DNA from: Coccinella septempunctata
Lineage: Eukaryota > Arthropoda > Insecta > Coleoptera > Coccinellidae
Length of the DNA: 64,000 nt
Direction: 5' to 3'
Assembly (NCBI RefSeq): GCF_907165205.1
Contig: NC_058192.1
Location: 372,001 to 436,000, forward strand
In this document: in pieces, positions 28,601 through 36,516 of the stretch
Position numbering within the stretch: position 1 is the stretch's first letter
Layout: every line of letters starts with the position of its first letter
Translations under genes and position numbers: made by a program
The notes under the pieces: model-generated
The model's input: the letters and a program-made list of their open reading frames with translations, nothing else
The model's database searches: none
What the model was told of the DNA's origin: nothing

Positions 28601-31600
28601 ATTGGATGAAATTCTCAGATTTATTACTAGAAGAGTTGCTCTATCAGAATATGATTCTTCTGGGAGATAAGCGTGTCTAAAAAGATAGTGTCACTTAAAA
28701 ATTGGTCAAGACCGAACGATATCACCGAGGTCCATGAAATTTCAAGAGGCTATTCTTGAATTTTTTTTCTAATTAGGAAAAAAAACAGGGGTACTCTGCG
28801 GAGACTGACTTTTCCGCAGTGAAGTGACAAAGTTGGTCTCCTCAAAACCTCAAAAAAGGTCATAAACTTAACCCTCAATCTACGATTAAGAACAACCCAA
28901 ATCAATACCCAAAAGGACCAAACCACCTCATTACAATCGGACCTCGATAAATCCGTCAAATCGAGGCTGTCAAAACAACGATAATCGATCAGTGAATCGG
29001 CGTAGAAACGACGAAAGAACGAAATCTGTCTTCCGATTAGCCAATCGAGACCTAAACGCAACAGTCAAATCCCTTGAAGGGGGCTGAAGGGCCATCCAGG
29101 CCAATCGCAATCGGGGCCGGTCCGTGAAGTACCTCGGGCCCTTTGTTGGGGGCGCACACATGGCTTCAATCGACGGTCCTTCAGGGCCCCCTTTCTTCTC
29201 AATCAGCAGCAGTCTTCACAATGCGTCGCTTTCTTTTGTGTCAGTTTGGTGTCAAAATAGGTATATGGGTGCCTGAGTTCTCGAGCACCCATTCACGAAG
29301 GAGTGAAAGAAGGGATGAATTCTGTTGCGTTTAGTATTCTCAACGCTCTATTATCACATGAATGCGCCACAGTTTTACTTCATAATGAATCACTTCTTCT
29401 CATCCAATATCTCTACGAAGAAGAAATATTGTGTTTTTATTATCTACTGAATTCGAAATCGAAGTATTGAGGTTTCTCTCAAAATATGCGATAAAACTGT
29501 TACAGAATGCATCAGAAAATTTGACTGATCGTCTTCTGGTTGGGAAAACCCTCGATGATGATTTGATCAAGTTGCACAGTAGCCAAACGTCTTCTCAGCA
29601 TAACTGATGCTTCCATTTCTTCAATTATTGCCTATTCAGATCGACTCATGCGTTCAAACGAGACCAAAAACAGGTTTAGCAACAAATTACTACATTTTTC
29701 TTACGCCATCATCTACAGCCTCTTACAATTCATTGAATTCAGATGACAAGTAAAAGAATATGATAAAAACAAGTTGAAATATCCTAGTTTACCAGATAAC
29801 TCCATGAATGAAGAGAAATTCATAAGTGATCCCTATATACATTGTTCAGCACTGAATTCAATCATACGCAGACCATTCTGTACCAAAAATCTCTCCCATT
29901 TCTCCATCTACCATCAAGATCCCAGATGACCGGGTTAGCTCTCATCCCTTCGTCGGAAACTCCCTTATGTCTCCCGGCTTTAAATTTCTCGAACCTCGGG
30001 ACAGTTATAAAGTTCCATGCGACAAACTCCACACTCCACCCTGTCTCTGCTTTCTCATGAATGAAATCGTGATAAAACATTGCTGGCGATTATGCAAAAC
30101 CCAGATTTATGGACCGGGGGAACGGAGAATACAGCAGAGAGGGAGGAAGACACGGGACAGATGGAAGGACACTCGAACAACGCATCCCTCTGTGTTCGTA
30201 TGTGCTGTACTGGCCCGACACCCTTGATTGTACATATTGAATACTTAACCCTTAATGATGAACAGATGATGACTTAATAACCTGCATTCTGAAAGATCCA
30301 TCGTCGAATAGAAAATTGGTGGATACAGTGCGTCAATTTGAAAAGGTACCTCCCTTAATATCTTGGCCCTCTTGAAAAATTAGAAAAAATTCAACAAGAA
30401 ATAAACTTTTGCTCGATGGGGACATTTTATAAGGCTAACTCCAGTCATTTTGTATCAACCCCTTTAGCGTGATGACAGCATTCGATTGCCTTTTTCCAAA
30501 ATGCCTTACACTAGACCTTTTTTGTTGGTAAAAATGAGAAATTGTTTATTATAAGAGATTTTCAAAATGAGTAGGGTAGTTACTTAAAATAAAAGGTTGT
30601 ATACTGTGATGCAGACATCTACAACACTAAAAAGAAATCACAGTAAGCCGAATTAGCCATAAGGACTTTCTTTGATGGCAAATGAATCACACATCATAAA
30701 TTTGAACCCACAAAACTGTCACTTTCCTTAACCATTGTAATAATAGACCGTTTAGGTTTTTACAAAGGACAACCGAACCTCTTTTGAAATGTTTTAACTC
30801 AAAACTACCCGAAGTATTGCCCATACCAAAAGGTATGAGTAAGTTCAATCCTTTATGTTCAGTACCCATATAGGTACCTAAATTAATGGAAAGGTACCTA
30901 TATAAAGTAGGTACCTAAGGGTCAAGTACAACGATGAGAAGCTCAACAATTTTTTTACTGTCTATTCTAATGAAACCTTTTGTGTATATCGAAGATTTTC
31001 CATGTCCCTAATATGAAAATTATCAGTTAACCCTTTCTCAGTCACCCTGTCATCGATATTGCAGGTTACTTATTACCTAAAATTCGACGAATATTGCAAG
31101 AATAGCAATGTTCCTGATAAGGGACATTCACGAAGTATATGTCGCAGATTAATCTTTCTAGATTAATGAGTTTTTTAATTTATTGACTCCGACACGTGTG
31201 AAAGAGCATTTAAATCTGCATTAGAAATTATAAATATGGTGCTGAAAATATTATTTCGGTGACTAATTATTATTGTATTGGAAATTCCATCAAAATTCTT
31301 AGGAAAAATTAAAGAAAATAAAATCGCACTTTCAGAATTTTCTGACCGTTTGGCCAGCTCTGTGAGTGGAAGGGTTAAATACATAGTTCAATTCAGAAGT
31401 GTCCACATTTCGAATGGAAATCTAACAAAGGAATTCTGTTCAACTTTTCTGGAATATTCATGACCTTGTTCTAGTAGGTATGCCGTTTTAGCATACCCAC
31501 CTATAATTTCTCAGTGTGGTTAAGGGAGACAAACAATTCGATCAGCTTAATTTTTCATAATGTCGACCACTTAAGTAGGTAGCTAAGAAGGGCCAGAATT

Positions 31601-33786
31601 CGGATCAGTTATAATTCCAAGAACGTTGACATAGGTCTACCCAGCATTCTTCAATAACAATGGATTTGCCCCATTCACATGGCAAAAAGGCTGTTTGTTC
31701 CACGCCTACAAAAGTCAATTTATGGAGTCCTTTCTCTCTGTGTCCTGACATTTGAATTCTTGGAAACAGGGATCACCGCAGCGATCGTCAAGAAGAAGAA
31801 AACAATATCGAATAATTGCATATTACAGTTACTAATGCCTTTTTGACGAACTGCACAAGAATCGAAAATTATGCCCGCTTTAATTGGCCGTTTTATGGGA
31901 TAAGGAAATTTCTCAAATTTTCAGGATTCGTTGAAACAACATTCGTTTACTTACGTGTAAGGAGATTTTTCAAAATTTTCAGGGTTTCCTTCTTGAAATT
32001 AACATTTATATATGAGAAGAACATACGGATTGAAATGATGATAAATTTATATAACATTTCTCTGATCTGTGGCCATAACCTGTTGACTGTCTTTTCCTTG
32101 ATCAAGGTAAAAATGAGAATCGATCGGAAAACAATTGTATCTGAGCCATGAAAATCAATAAACCAGCTAGAAAACAATCAGAAGGATTTGTCCTTAAGTA
32201 GGCTATTGAAGCATTGAAAATTTGGCACAGTAGAATGCTGTCTATTTTGTTGTTTTGCATGTATTATTGGCTATCAATTTAAATTTGGACTTCACATCAT
32301 TTCTACCAATAGTTGTACCGAAATGTGTCTTAGCTTTGCTTAAAATGGAAATGCCTGTTTTCCTTCATAAATGTTGAGTGACGGTATGTTTTTTCCTCTG
32401 CACAATACTGTATGAAACTGATATGGCAGTTTCATTAATAACTGTCCTATCTTAATTTCAGATTCAACGAAATTAATGACAGTTTTTCTATAACCTATGA
32501 ATTCTTCTATGTTTGGTTGCAGATGACAATCTTATATTAATGAGAAATTGTGCATTTATAGGCGTCATTAATGGACGATTTTGTAACTTCTTAAAAGTGA
32601 TTTGCTTGAATTTCATTTTCGTTGATTTTACATGTGTCGTAGGTGTTTCTACGTTTAGATTTAGGTGGATTTAAGCCTTAAAACTAAGAATTTAACAGTA
32701 TCTATTTCAATAGGGCGTTTATGCAGCTTTGGTAAGAATGGAAATGCTTGTTTTCCGACATAAATGTTGAATGAAGGTGTGTTTTTTCCTCTGTAGGGAA
32801 TTTGTCATGTTTCTGTTTGCTTTTAGGTGTATTATTTGTGGATTGTGTTTATGTTTTTAGACGTTATTCTTATATTTCAATGTTTCGCCTGTAAGAATCA
32901 ATGAGGGACTGTCTTTGGTATGGGACCAAGACGATTCTCAGGTTGATTCCTCAGTTGGCTGAATAAACGCGTGGTAAAACTTAGTGCACTCACCCGTATG
33001 TGTCCTTTTGTGTATCTTCAGGTTCTCACTCCTCGCGAAGACTTTTCCGCACGTGGGAAACGGGCAGGAAAACGGCTTTTCCCCCGTGTGCACCCTGATG
33101 TGATTCACTAACTTATATTTCGCCTTGAAGGGTTTCCCGTTCCTCGAACAGTTCTGCCAGTAGCAGGCGTGCACAGTGCACTCTGGACCGCCGACGTGCT
33201 CGACCTGCAGATGCGTCACGATCTCGTGCATCGCCAGGAAATGCTTGCCGCATATCTTCTTGTGTGCCTGATCGTGGTCGATCCAGAGACACTGCATCTC
33301 CTTCTTGACCTCAGGCTTCATGTACCTGAAGAAGGCGCCCTCGTAATTGTTGTGATGGGCCATGTGCTGCATGTGCGCCGAGCTGAGGTACTGGTGATGG
33401 TTGGTCTGGGGGTGGTAAGCGGAGTGCGGGTCCGTCCTGGTGTACATGAGCTGATGATGGGGCGCCAGGTGGTGCTGATGCGACATGTCGTGGTGGAACA
33501 GGAGCGATTCGCTGGGCGCCGTCTGGGCGGCCGGGAACTCGTGCTGGTCGCGTCTTATCAGGAAGTCGCGGGTCGCGTATCCCGAATGGTGCGAGTTGAA
33601 GTGGTTCAGGTGGCCGTAGTTGGCCTGGAAGTGGTGCCCCTGGGCCTCGGGTCCGGCCATGGCGGCGGCGGCGTTCTGGTGCGGCGTCGGCACCGTGGCG
33701 CCCCCGCCGCCCCCGTTATGGTTCGGACTCATCCTGATGCCGTAGGTCGCGGCCAGGTGGTTGTGGTCCATGAAGGGATTGATCAT
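7239..33786 (-). CDS. opa: odd-paired / Zic-family zinc-finger transcription factor (whole gene, two coding exons)
   Basis: The CDS is the join of 33,786-32,994 and 7,639-7,239 (793 + 401 nt = 397 residues plus stop). Opa/Zic proteins are nuclear DNA-binding regulators; in insects odd-paired times segmentation and acts in later head, gut and appendage patterning. Seen here: a Zic-Opa conserved motif (ATRDFLIRR, residues 71-79), Gly/Ala and His-rich stretches (25-145), then five C2H2 fingers. Finger 1 is the atypical Zic type (C166, C179, H192, H197) and fingers 2-5 end at H323. The TGEKP linker between fingers 3 and 4 is split by the intron: exon 1 ends ACG G|GTGAGT and exon 2 starts CCAG|GAGAAAAACC, restoring Gly-Glu-Lys-Pro exactly. 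The start ATG at 33,786 gives MINPFMDHNHLAATYGIRM, like insect Opa N termini. The frame stays open upstream only through a GTG at 33,834. The C terminus is shorter than in Drosophila Opa. Confidence 0.95.
8693..8815 (+). repeat. Isolated diverged unit of the 174-bp satellite
   Basis: The segment contains cgtcaagaccgaacgg at 8,695, then atgaaattttgagattt and agaagagttgctctttcgga. These are the same motifs, order and spacing as in the arrays at 27.5-28.8 and 38.9-39.85 kb. Only about two thirds of one unit is recognisable, so this is an old dispersed copy. Confidence 0.7.
8816..10249. other. opa intron segment, no recognised feature
   Basis: AT-rich DNA with only short open frames and no coding signal. 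A sequence near 10,062-10,080 (agagacacgcagtgtata) resembles one at 35,345-35,362 (agagacacacagtgtata), which suggests a shared repeat end. A tRNA B-box-like string, ggttcgaatcg, lies near 10,170, but no tRNA fold can be made around it. Confidence 0.35.
10250..10625 (-). repeat. 5S rRNA-like sequence with GC-rich tail, candidate SINE
   Basis: Read on the minus strand, about 10,620-10,565 gives CGAAAATCCAAGAAGCGTTG, then GGCCGGTTCGGCACCTGGAT and GGGAGAC. This parallels the internal control region of animal 5S rRNA (CGAA..AAGCA.CGTCGGGC, GGTTAGTACTTGGATGGGAGAC) at corresponding spacing. It is followed by roughly 300 bases of GC-rich sequence not related to 5S, ending in AATAAACC near 10,270. 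The 5' half of 5S is not visible. This architecture fits a 5S-derived (SINE3-type) retroposon or a 5S pseudogene fused to other sequence. A 105-codon open frame lies across the body but I take it as incidental. Confidence 0.5.
10626..14723. other. opa intron segment, nothing recognised
   Basis: About 4 kb of AT-rich DNA. Open frames here are at most about 110 codons, low in complexity or unlike any family I know (for example 11,534-11,773 and 13,389-13,688 on the plus strand). I see no splice-consistent series, structural RNA or tandem repeat. Confidence 0.4.
14726..14758 (+). repeat. Tc1-like terminal inverted repeat, transposase 3' side
   Basis: The 33 bases starting CAGTAGGTTGCC are the exact reverse complement of 16,405-16,437. 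They abut the TA at 14,724-14,725. Confidence 0.95.
14935..16039 (-). CDS. Tc1-like transposase (DD34E), two exons
   Basis: The CDS is the join of 16,039-15,587 and 15,516-14,935 (453 + 582 nt, 344 residues), the usual size for Tc1 transposases, which cut and paste the element in the nucleus. The N-terminal part has paired helix-turn-helix DNA-binding regions (SQRKIASLTGVSKSVVNRI, then SKRTVQRRL). The catalytic triad is complete: D in FSDESTF, D in FMHDSAPCHK, and E in SPDMNPIENLW, 34 residues after the second D. The C terminus AAKGGITKY is typical of Tc1. The 70-bp gap (15,517-15,586) has CGA|GTAATT and TTTCACAG|GTATGC borders; removing it gives WSRVCFSDEST without loss or gain of residues. 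ATG 16,039 is chosen over one ten codons upstream because family members start MGKS-like. All key residues are present, so the protein may be functional. Confidence 0.9.
16405..16437 (-). repeat. Tc1-like terminal inverted repeat, transposase 5' side
   Basis: This is the reverse complement of 14,726-14,758 over 33 bases and is followed by TA at 16,438-16,439. Confidence 0.95.
16440..20917. other. opa intron segment, nothing recognised
   Basis: About 4.5 kb between the two Tc1-like elements. It has a poly(A) run at about 17,212-17,224 and otherwise featureless AT-rich DNA. Positions 20,470-20,880 are somewhat more GC-rich and have two overlapping plus-strand open frames of 72 and 127 codons that match nothing I know. 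Confidence 0.4.
20920..22438 (-). mobile_element. Second Tc1-like transposon, full length but inactivated
   Basis: A 1,519-bp element starts and ends with inverted repeats reading CACTGCGCAAAAAAATTAAC from each end. They are identical for about 26 bases and similar to about 40. TA pairs lie at 20,918-20,919 and 22,439-22,440. It belongs to a different Tc1 lineage from the element at 14.7 kb: the terminal repeats are unrelated and the transposase differs throughout. The ends are far better preserved than the coding region. Confidence 0.92.
21130..22161 (-). pseudogene. Tc1-like transposase pseudogene
   Basis: On the minus strand the reading starts MQCETRNLTQEECAQAVVLR at 22,161, with a helix-turn-helix (YTRIAERFVVSHTSVSRML). 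It shifts frame near 21,950 into a segment with RQRFATARLLQIQLEQTHEM. It shifts again near 21,820 into the catalytic domain (FTDESRF, FMDDNARPHR, SPDLNPIEQDWD), where D, D and E remain with 34 residues between the last two. A TAA at 21,242-21,240 interrupts the C terminus, but homologous sequence continues (SMNRRCRAVINARGGNTKYK) to about 21,130. Two frameshifts and one nonsense codon mean it cannot make a full transposase. The triad survives, so inactivation looks fairly recent. Confidence 0.88.
22441..24016. other. opa intron segment with one unassigned open frame
   Basis: No recognised gene. The only notable item is a 152-codon minus-strand frame at 23,371-22,913 in a patch of higher GC content. 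Its sequence (for example HPFLQSRMCDAVLSLVFTHP) matches no family I know and it has no polyadenylation signal or splice partners that I can see. It may be a transposon remnant or chance. Confidence 0.3.
24017..24612 (+). mobile_element. MITE with CAGGGTGAGTC-type ends (copy a)
   Basis: The left end reads catggcaagtctttgactc and the right end gtacgagtcaaagcctcacc, imperfect inverted repeats of the consensus CAGGGTGAGTCTTTGACTCG. Subterminal sequences also pair: ttgaggtcgaaagaaacac at 24,048 against ttcttttgacctcaagaagc at 24,561. Internal blocks such as aagaacccaactcttgaaac are shared with the copies at 34.6 and 35.8 kb. There is no coding capacity, so it is a non-autonomous DNA element. Confidence 0.75.
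24613..25593. other. opa intron segment with a GC-rich patch
   Basis: The stretch at 24,652-24,730 (gacgtttcgccccatttgga, then gaagcttcttcaggacac) resembles the kind of end sequence seen on some insect retroelements, though I cannot name the family. A GC-rich patch at 24,836-24,945 has repeated ggtacc and ccggt motifs and no open frame of note. Confidence 0.3.
25596..26890 (-). mobile_element. mariner element, full length, degenerate (copy 2)
   Basis: A 1,295-bp element has ends CGAGGATATATTGA at 25,596 and TCAATACATCCTCG ending at 26,890. TA pairs lie at 25,594-25,595 and 26,891-26,892. Size, TA target and terminal repeats are typical of mariner. The transposase lies on the minus strand, in the same orientation as opa, and is broken. 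It shares leader and coding sequence with the copies at 1, 41.8, 45.4 and 53.1 kb. Confidence 0.92.
25664..26742 (-). pseudogene. mariner transposase pseudogene
   Basis: The position of the start codon (26,742-26,740) reads ATT where other copies have ATG. The N-terminal helix-turn-helix region (CPSYATVKNWTASFERGKFS; SGRPVSVSVPENINAVHDMI) is readable to about 26,340. A frame change precedes the catalytic core, which holds MDETWVHFYHPE and LQDNAPAHKSH, the first two aspartates. Another frame change follows LLEHP, after which MAPSDYHLFPQLKKSL continues to the stop at 25,664. The motif around the third aspartate is disrupted by the second shift. With a lost start and at least two frameshifts the gene is dead. 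Confidence 0.88.
26893..27479. other. opa intron segment, CpG-bearing patch
   Basis: A GC-rich, CpG-containing patch runs over about 27,070-27,370, with an open frame of about 95 codons that begins with TTG rather than ATG. I see no family resemblance. A conserved non-coding element is as likely as an exon. Confidence 0.3.
27480..28760 (+). repeat. Decayed array of the 174-bp satellite (array I, in opa intron)
   Basis: The landmark nnttcanaatatgtatcac recurs at 28,126, 28,297, 28,471 and 28,645 (spacings 171, 174, 174), with a further copy at 27,622. Each is preceded by agaagagttgctctttca-like sequence and tcaagaccgaacgg. Units differ from one another by many substitutions and small indels. 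This is the same family as the array at 38.9-39.85 kb but much older. Short open frames running through it are by-products of the repeat. Confidence 0.85.
28761..31876. other. opa intron segment
   Basis: Mostly AT-rich DNA without a recognisable gene. One GC-rich stretch at 29,075-29,205 has complementary ends, gaagggggctgaagggcc near its start and ggtccttcagggccccctt at its end. It could fold into an imperfect long hairpin. The remainder (29.3-31.9 kb) has only short open frames. Confidence 0.35.
31877..32210 (+). repeat. 334-bp dispersed direct repeat, copy 1 (opa intron side)
   Basis: It starts taattggccgttttatggga and ends gtccttaagtaggctat. The copy at 34,258-34,590 starts taattggctgttctatggga and shares cagattacaggaatg-type, ctgtggccata, cctgttgactgt, tgagaatcgatcggaaa and ggatttgtcc blocks in the same order and orientation. 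No coding capacity or terminal structure is evident. The two copies bracket opa exon 1. Confidence 0.8.
32341..32795 (+). repeat. Pair of short direct repeats near the opa intron donor
   Basis: The sequence at 32,341-32,400 (atggaaatgcctgttttcc, cataaatgttgagtga, gttttttcctctg) recurs at 32,735-32,795 with a few substitutions, about 390 bases apart. No function is apparent. It lies within the opa intron just inside exon 1. Confidence 0.6.
32994..33786 (-). CDS. opa: opa coding exon 1 (N terminus to finger 3)
   Basis: This exon encodes residues 1-264 plus one base: the Zic-Opa conserved motif, the His-rich stretch, and fingers 1, 2 (C208, C213, H229, H233) and 3 (C241, C246, H259, H263). It is strikingly GC-rich compared with its surroundings, which is usual for Zic N-terminal low-complexity regions. 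If unspliced, the frame runs on for 17 codons to a stop at 32,938. The GTGAGT donor immediately after the finger-3 linker makes splicing the clear reading. Confidence 0.95.
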
Positions 33787-34230
33787 GTTTACCGGGGGTA
33801 GTTCACTTTGTTGTTGTTCGTAACTCAAACGCACATTTCTCTCAGCACTCGAACTTCTGTCTGTGTGTATACGCGTCGGTTGGCGTCGTCGGTCGTCGCG
33901 ACAAGTATGTCGTATGTATATGGTGTATCGTGTGACCTCTCGACGCGGTGCTCACAGCGTGACTGGGAAAACGCGGCAGGAGAAGAGCCATGCTTGGGGT
34001 GCGCTTTCATGGGCGGGGATGTTGAATGGACCATTGGTTGAGAGGGGGGTGGTCGGTATTGGTTCGGATATTCGGCGGACCCGTTTCTGAAAGCTTGTTG
34101 GTTCGGACGAGGCCAATCTACGAGAAGGAGGAGTTGCGAGACGGGGTATACATGCGGGGAGACTTGTTGATTTTTCTTATATGGGGATCTAATTCGGCGT
34201 TTGTGTGTTGCTCGTACAGGGGGTAATCTC
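33787..34230 (-). promoter_or_regulatory. opa: opa 5' leader and probable promoter region
   Basis: The roughly 440 bases upstream of the opa ATG are clearly GC- and CpG-richer than the flanking DNA, as is exon 1. Short non-coding open frames on the opposite strand reflect that composition. I find no convincing TATA box or initiator on the minus strand, so the transcription start is not placed. Confidence 0.4.
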
Positions 34231-34257
34231 TCTGTGCGCTCTAGAATACGACTACTT

Positions 34258-34590
34258 TAATTGGCTGTTCTATGGGACGGGATAATTTCCCAAATTTTCA
34301 ACATAAGAGGAAAATTCGATTACGTGAAAGGAAATTTTCAGGTTCCTTTATTTTTTCTTAATTTCTTGAAATTCACATTAAATTTCAAGGTCCTCTTTCA
34401 TATCAACATACGGATTAAAATGAAAAAAAATTCTTATTACATTCCTGTAATCTGTGGCCATACCCTGTTGACTGTTCTTCATTAGGGTTGAAATGAGAAT
34501 CAATCGGAAATTTTTTTTCTGAGTCGCAAAAATCAATTAACCTTCCTAAAAACAATCGATCAAGGATTTGTCCATAAGTAGGCTATACAC
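34258..34590 (+). repeat. 334-bp dispersed direct repeat, copy 2 (upstream of opa)
   Basis: This is the counterpart of 31,877-32,210 in the same orientation, with the ordered shared blocks described there. It has diverged by substitutions and small indels (for example a longer T run at 34,515). It lies about 470 bases upstream of the opa start codon. Confidence 0.8.
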
Positions 34591-34646
34591 TTTTTTTGAA
34601 ATTCCATCTAAACTTATATTTTTCATGACTATTCTCGAAAGTAATA

Positions 34647-35060
34647 CAGGGTGAGTCTATGAGTCGTACAAATATTTCAACAACAGATTCTTAGGGTAAA
34701 AAAAAACGCTTTTTGGATTTACCATTTTTGCAGATTCGGCTTGCTTTAAGAGATACAGGCTGTTCAAAAAATATAGAAATAAAAAAAAATTTTGTTCTAT
34801 CTCACAAACGGGTTTTTCGAATACAAGATATCACCCACGTCTTCCAGTTTTCTCATTATGACCGAACTAATTACGTACCAGAAAAATACCAAAAATTCAA
34901 AAAACCCAACTCTTGAAACTAAGTTCGACACTATTTTATGAATATTTGAACATTTTATAAAATAAAAGTATTCTTCACATTTTCTCGTATAATGTACCGT
35001 TTTCGAGTAATTCGATGTTCAAAAATTGAAAAATATCTGTGAAATTTGAAAAACACATGT
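34647..35060 (+). mobile_element. MITE with CAGGGTGAGTC-type end (copy b, 3' truncated)
   Basis: The left end is well preserved: CAGGGTGAGTCTATGAGTCG, then tacaaatatttcaacaacag. Internal sequence (tcaaaaaacccaactcttga, gaatatttgaacattttat, tttgatgttcaaaaattgaa-like) matches the copies at 24.0 and 35.8 kb. It loses similarity after about 35,060 with no right terminal repeat. Confidence 0.75.
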
Positions 35061-35831
35061 TTGTTCGACTAAAATTCATAGACAAAAGCCTCTTGATTTT
35101 TTTTTCAACTTCCTGAATTATTTCAGGAGTCAGATTCCTCATTTTTGAAGTACATAGTTGATGTTTTTCAAATATCTATTCAACGACGGGGAATAGGTAA
35201 GAATTTGAATAATGTGATATTTGGTTCCTTCATATGATACATGATCTTATTTGATATAGGTGTGTACCTAAAAATTAGCTCTAGGTATCATTTAAAAAAT
35301 TAAAGATATCTCAAATTAAGGACAGGCTGTATTTATTCGAAATGAGAGACACACAGTGTATAAAAAGAAGTAGGTTCAAAGCTTCAATTATTGTCGCAAT
35401 ATTTCTCAGTAGAAGATTTTTTCTTGCTATACCTAATCTGACTCATTTAAATATTCAGATTGAATGTCTCATTGGACATTGATATAAAACAATCATTCAA
35501 TTTCATTTCAAATTCACCAATATCAAGAAGATGGTAGGTGGATAGAGGTTCTGATGAAAGGAAAACCTACGAAAGATTGTCTATCTATATATGGTTAGAT
35601 TAGGAGCACTCTAACCACTACCGATCTGTGCAAATCTACACGAATTAAGTGAATATCCAATTAGGGGACAGTCTTCCCTAATTGGGGACCCAAATACATT
35701 GAGATTGATACAGTCCTGCGACAAATGCGCATCATTAATCTACTTTATGAGAAAAAGCATCCAGGATAGAGATAAGGATAACAAATTCGAGATCATCTAA
35801 CTATGTAGATTCATCATTACCTATACCTCTC

Positions 35832-36516
35832 TTGAGTGAGTCTTTGACTATTACAAATATTTTAACAGCAGATTTTAGAGGTCAGAGGAAGAACTCTTTT
35901 CCTGAACATTTTTTGTTATTCAGCCCTGATAAAAAGATAGCCATTTTAAGTTTCCATAAGGAGCTGTGCCACACCTGGAAAAACAAAATTAACTTCAGAA
36001 TAACTAGCTAATTCTATGACACTACACATCTGTGGATCTTTTAAACAGACTTGAATTCAGCCGAACCACCAAATTTATCAAATTTCACTCATAATTTTTA
36101 ATTTTTGAACATTACTCGAAAATGGCGAAACGAGAAAATATTAAGAATACTCTTATTGAACAAAACGTTCAAATATTCATTAGATAGCATCCAACTTTAT
36201 TGCAAAAGTTGGGTTCTTTGAATTTTTGGTATTTTTATGGTACGTAAGGGTCATAATGAGAAAACTGGAAGACGTGGGTGATATCTTTTGTTCGAAAAAG
36301 ATTCATCAAATTAATGGAAAACTATATTCCGAAATTCATTACACGTTTCACATTTGTGAAATTGAACTAAAAATAAGAGTTTTTTTATGGTTTTTCAACA
36401 GCCTGTATCTTCTAAACCGAGCAGATTCGGGAAAAATGCTAAAGGAAAAGGGTGTTTCTTTCGACCTCAAGAATCTACTGTTAAAATATTTGTACGAGTC
36501 AAAGACTCACCCTGTA
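35832..36516 (-). mobile_element. MITE with CAGGGTGAGTC-type ends (copy c, complete)
   Basis: The right end, read backwards, is CAGGGTGAGTCTTTGACTCG followed by TACAAATATTTTAACAGTAG. The left end reads gagtgagtctttgacta, then ttacaaatattttaacagca, giving terminal repeats of about 60-70 bases with mismatches. Internal sequence is inverted relative to copies a and b. At about 685 bp with no transposase it is a non-autonomous element. Confidence 0.8.

Larger units (their letters stand above)
7640..32993 (-). other. opa: opa intron, 25.35 kb
   Basis: A single intron with donor GT at 32,993-32,992 and acceptor AG at 7,641-7,640 separates the two coding exons. The position, in the linker between fingers 3 and 4, matches my recollection of the long intron of insect opa genes. 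It contains at least four transposon-derived blocks, a MITE, a 174-bp satellite array and a 5S-like repeat, all listed separately. Outside these I see no recognisable genes. Developmental enhancers would be expected somewhere in it but cannot be picked out by eye. Confidence 0.9.

Noticed and set aside
33169..33801. A 210-codon plus-strand open frame
   Set aside because: It lies entirely antisense to opa exon 1. Its Val/Leu/Arg/Gly-rich text is the mirror of a His-rich, GC-rich coding exon.
33787..33834. Extension of opa by 16 codons upstream
   Set aside because: The extension begins at GTG, not ATG. The first ATG in frame, at 33,786, gives a typical Opa N terminus.
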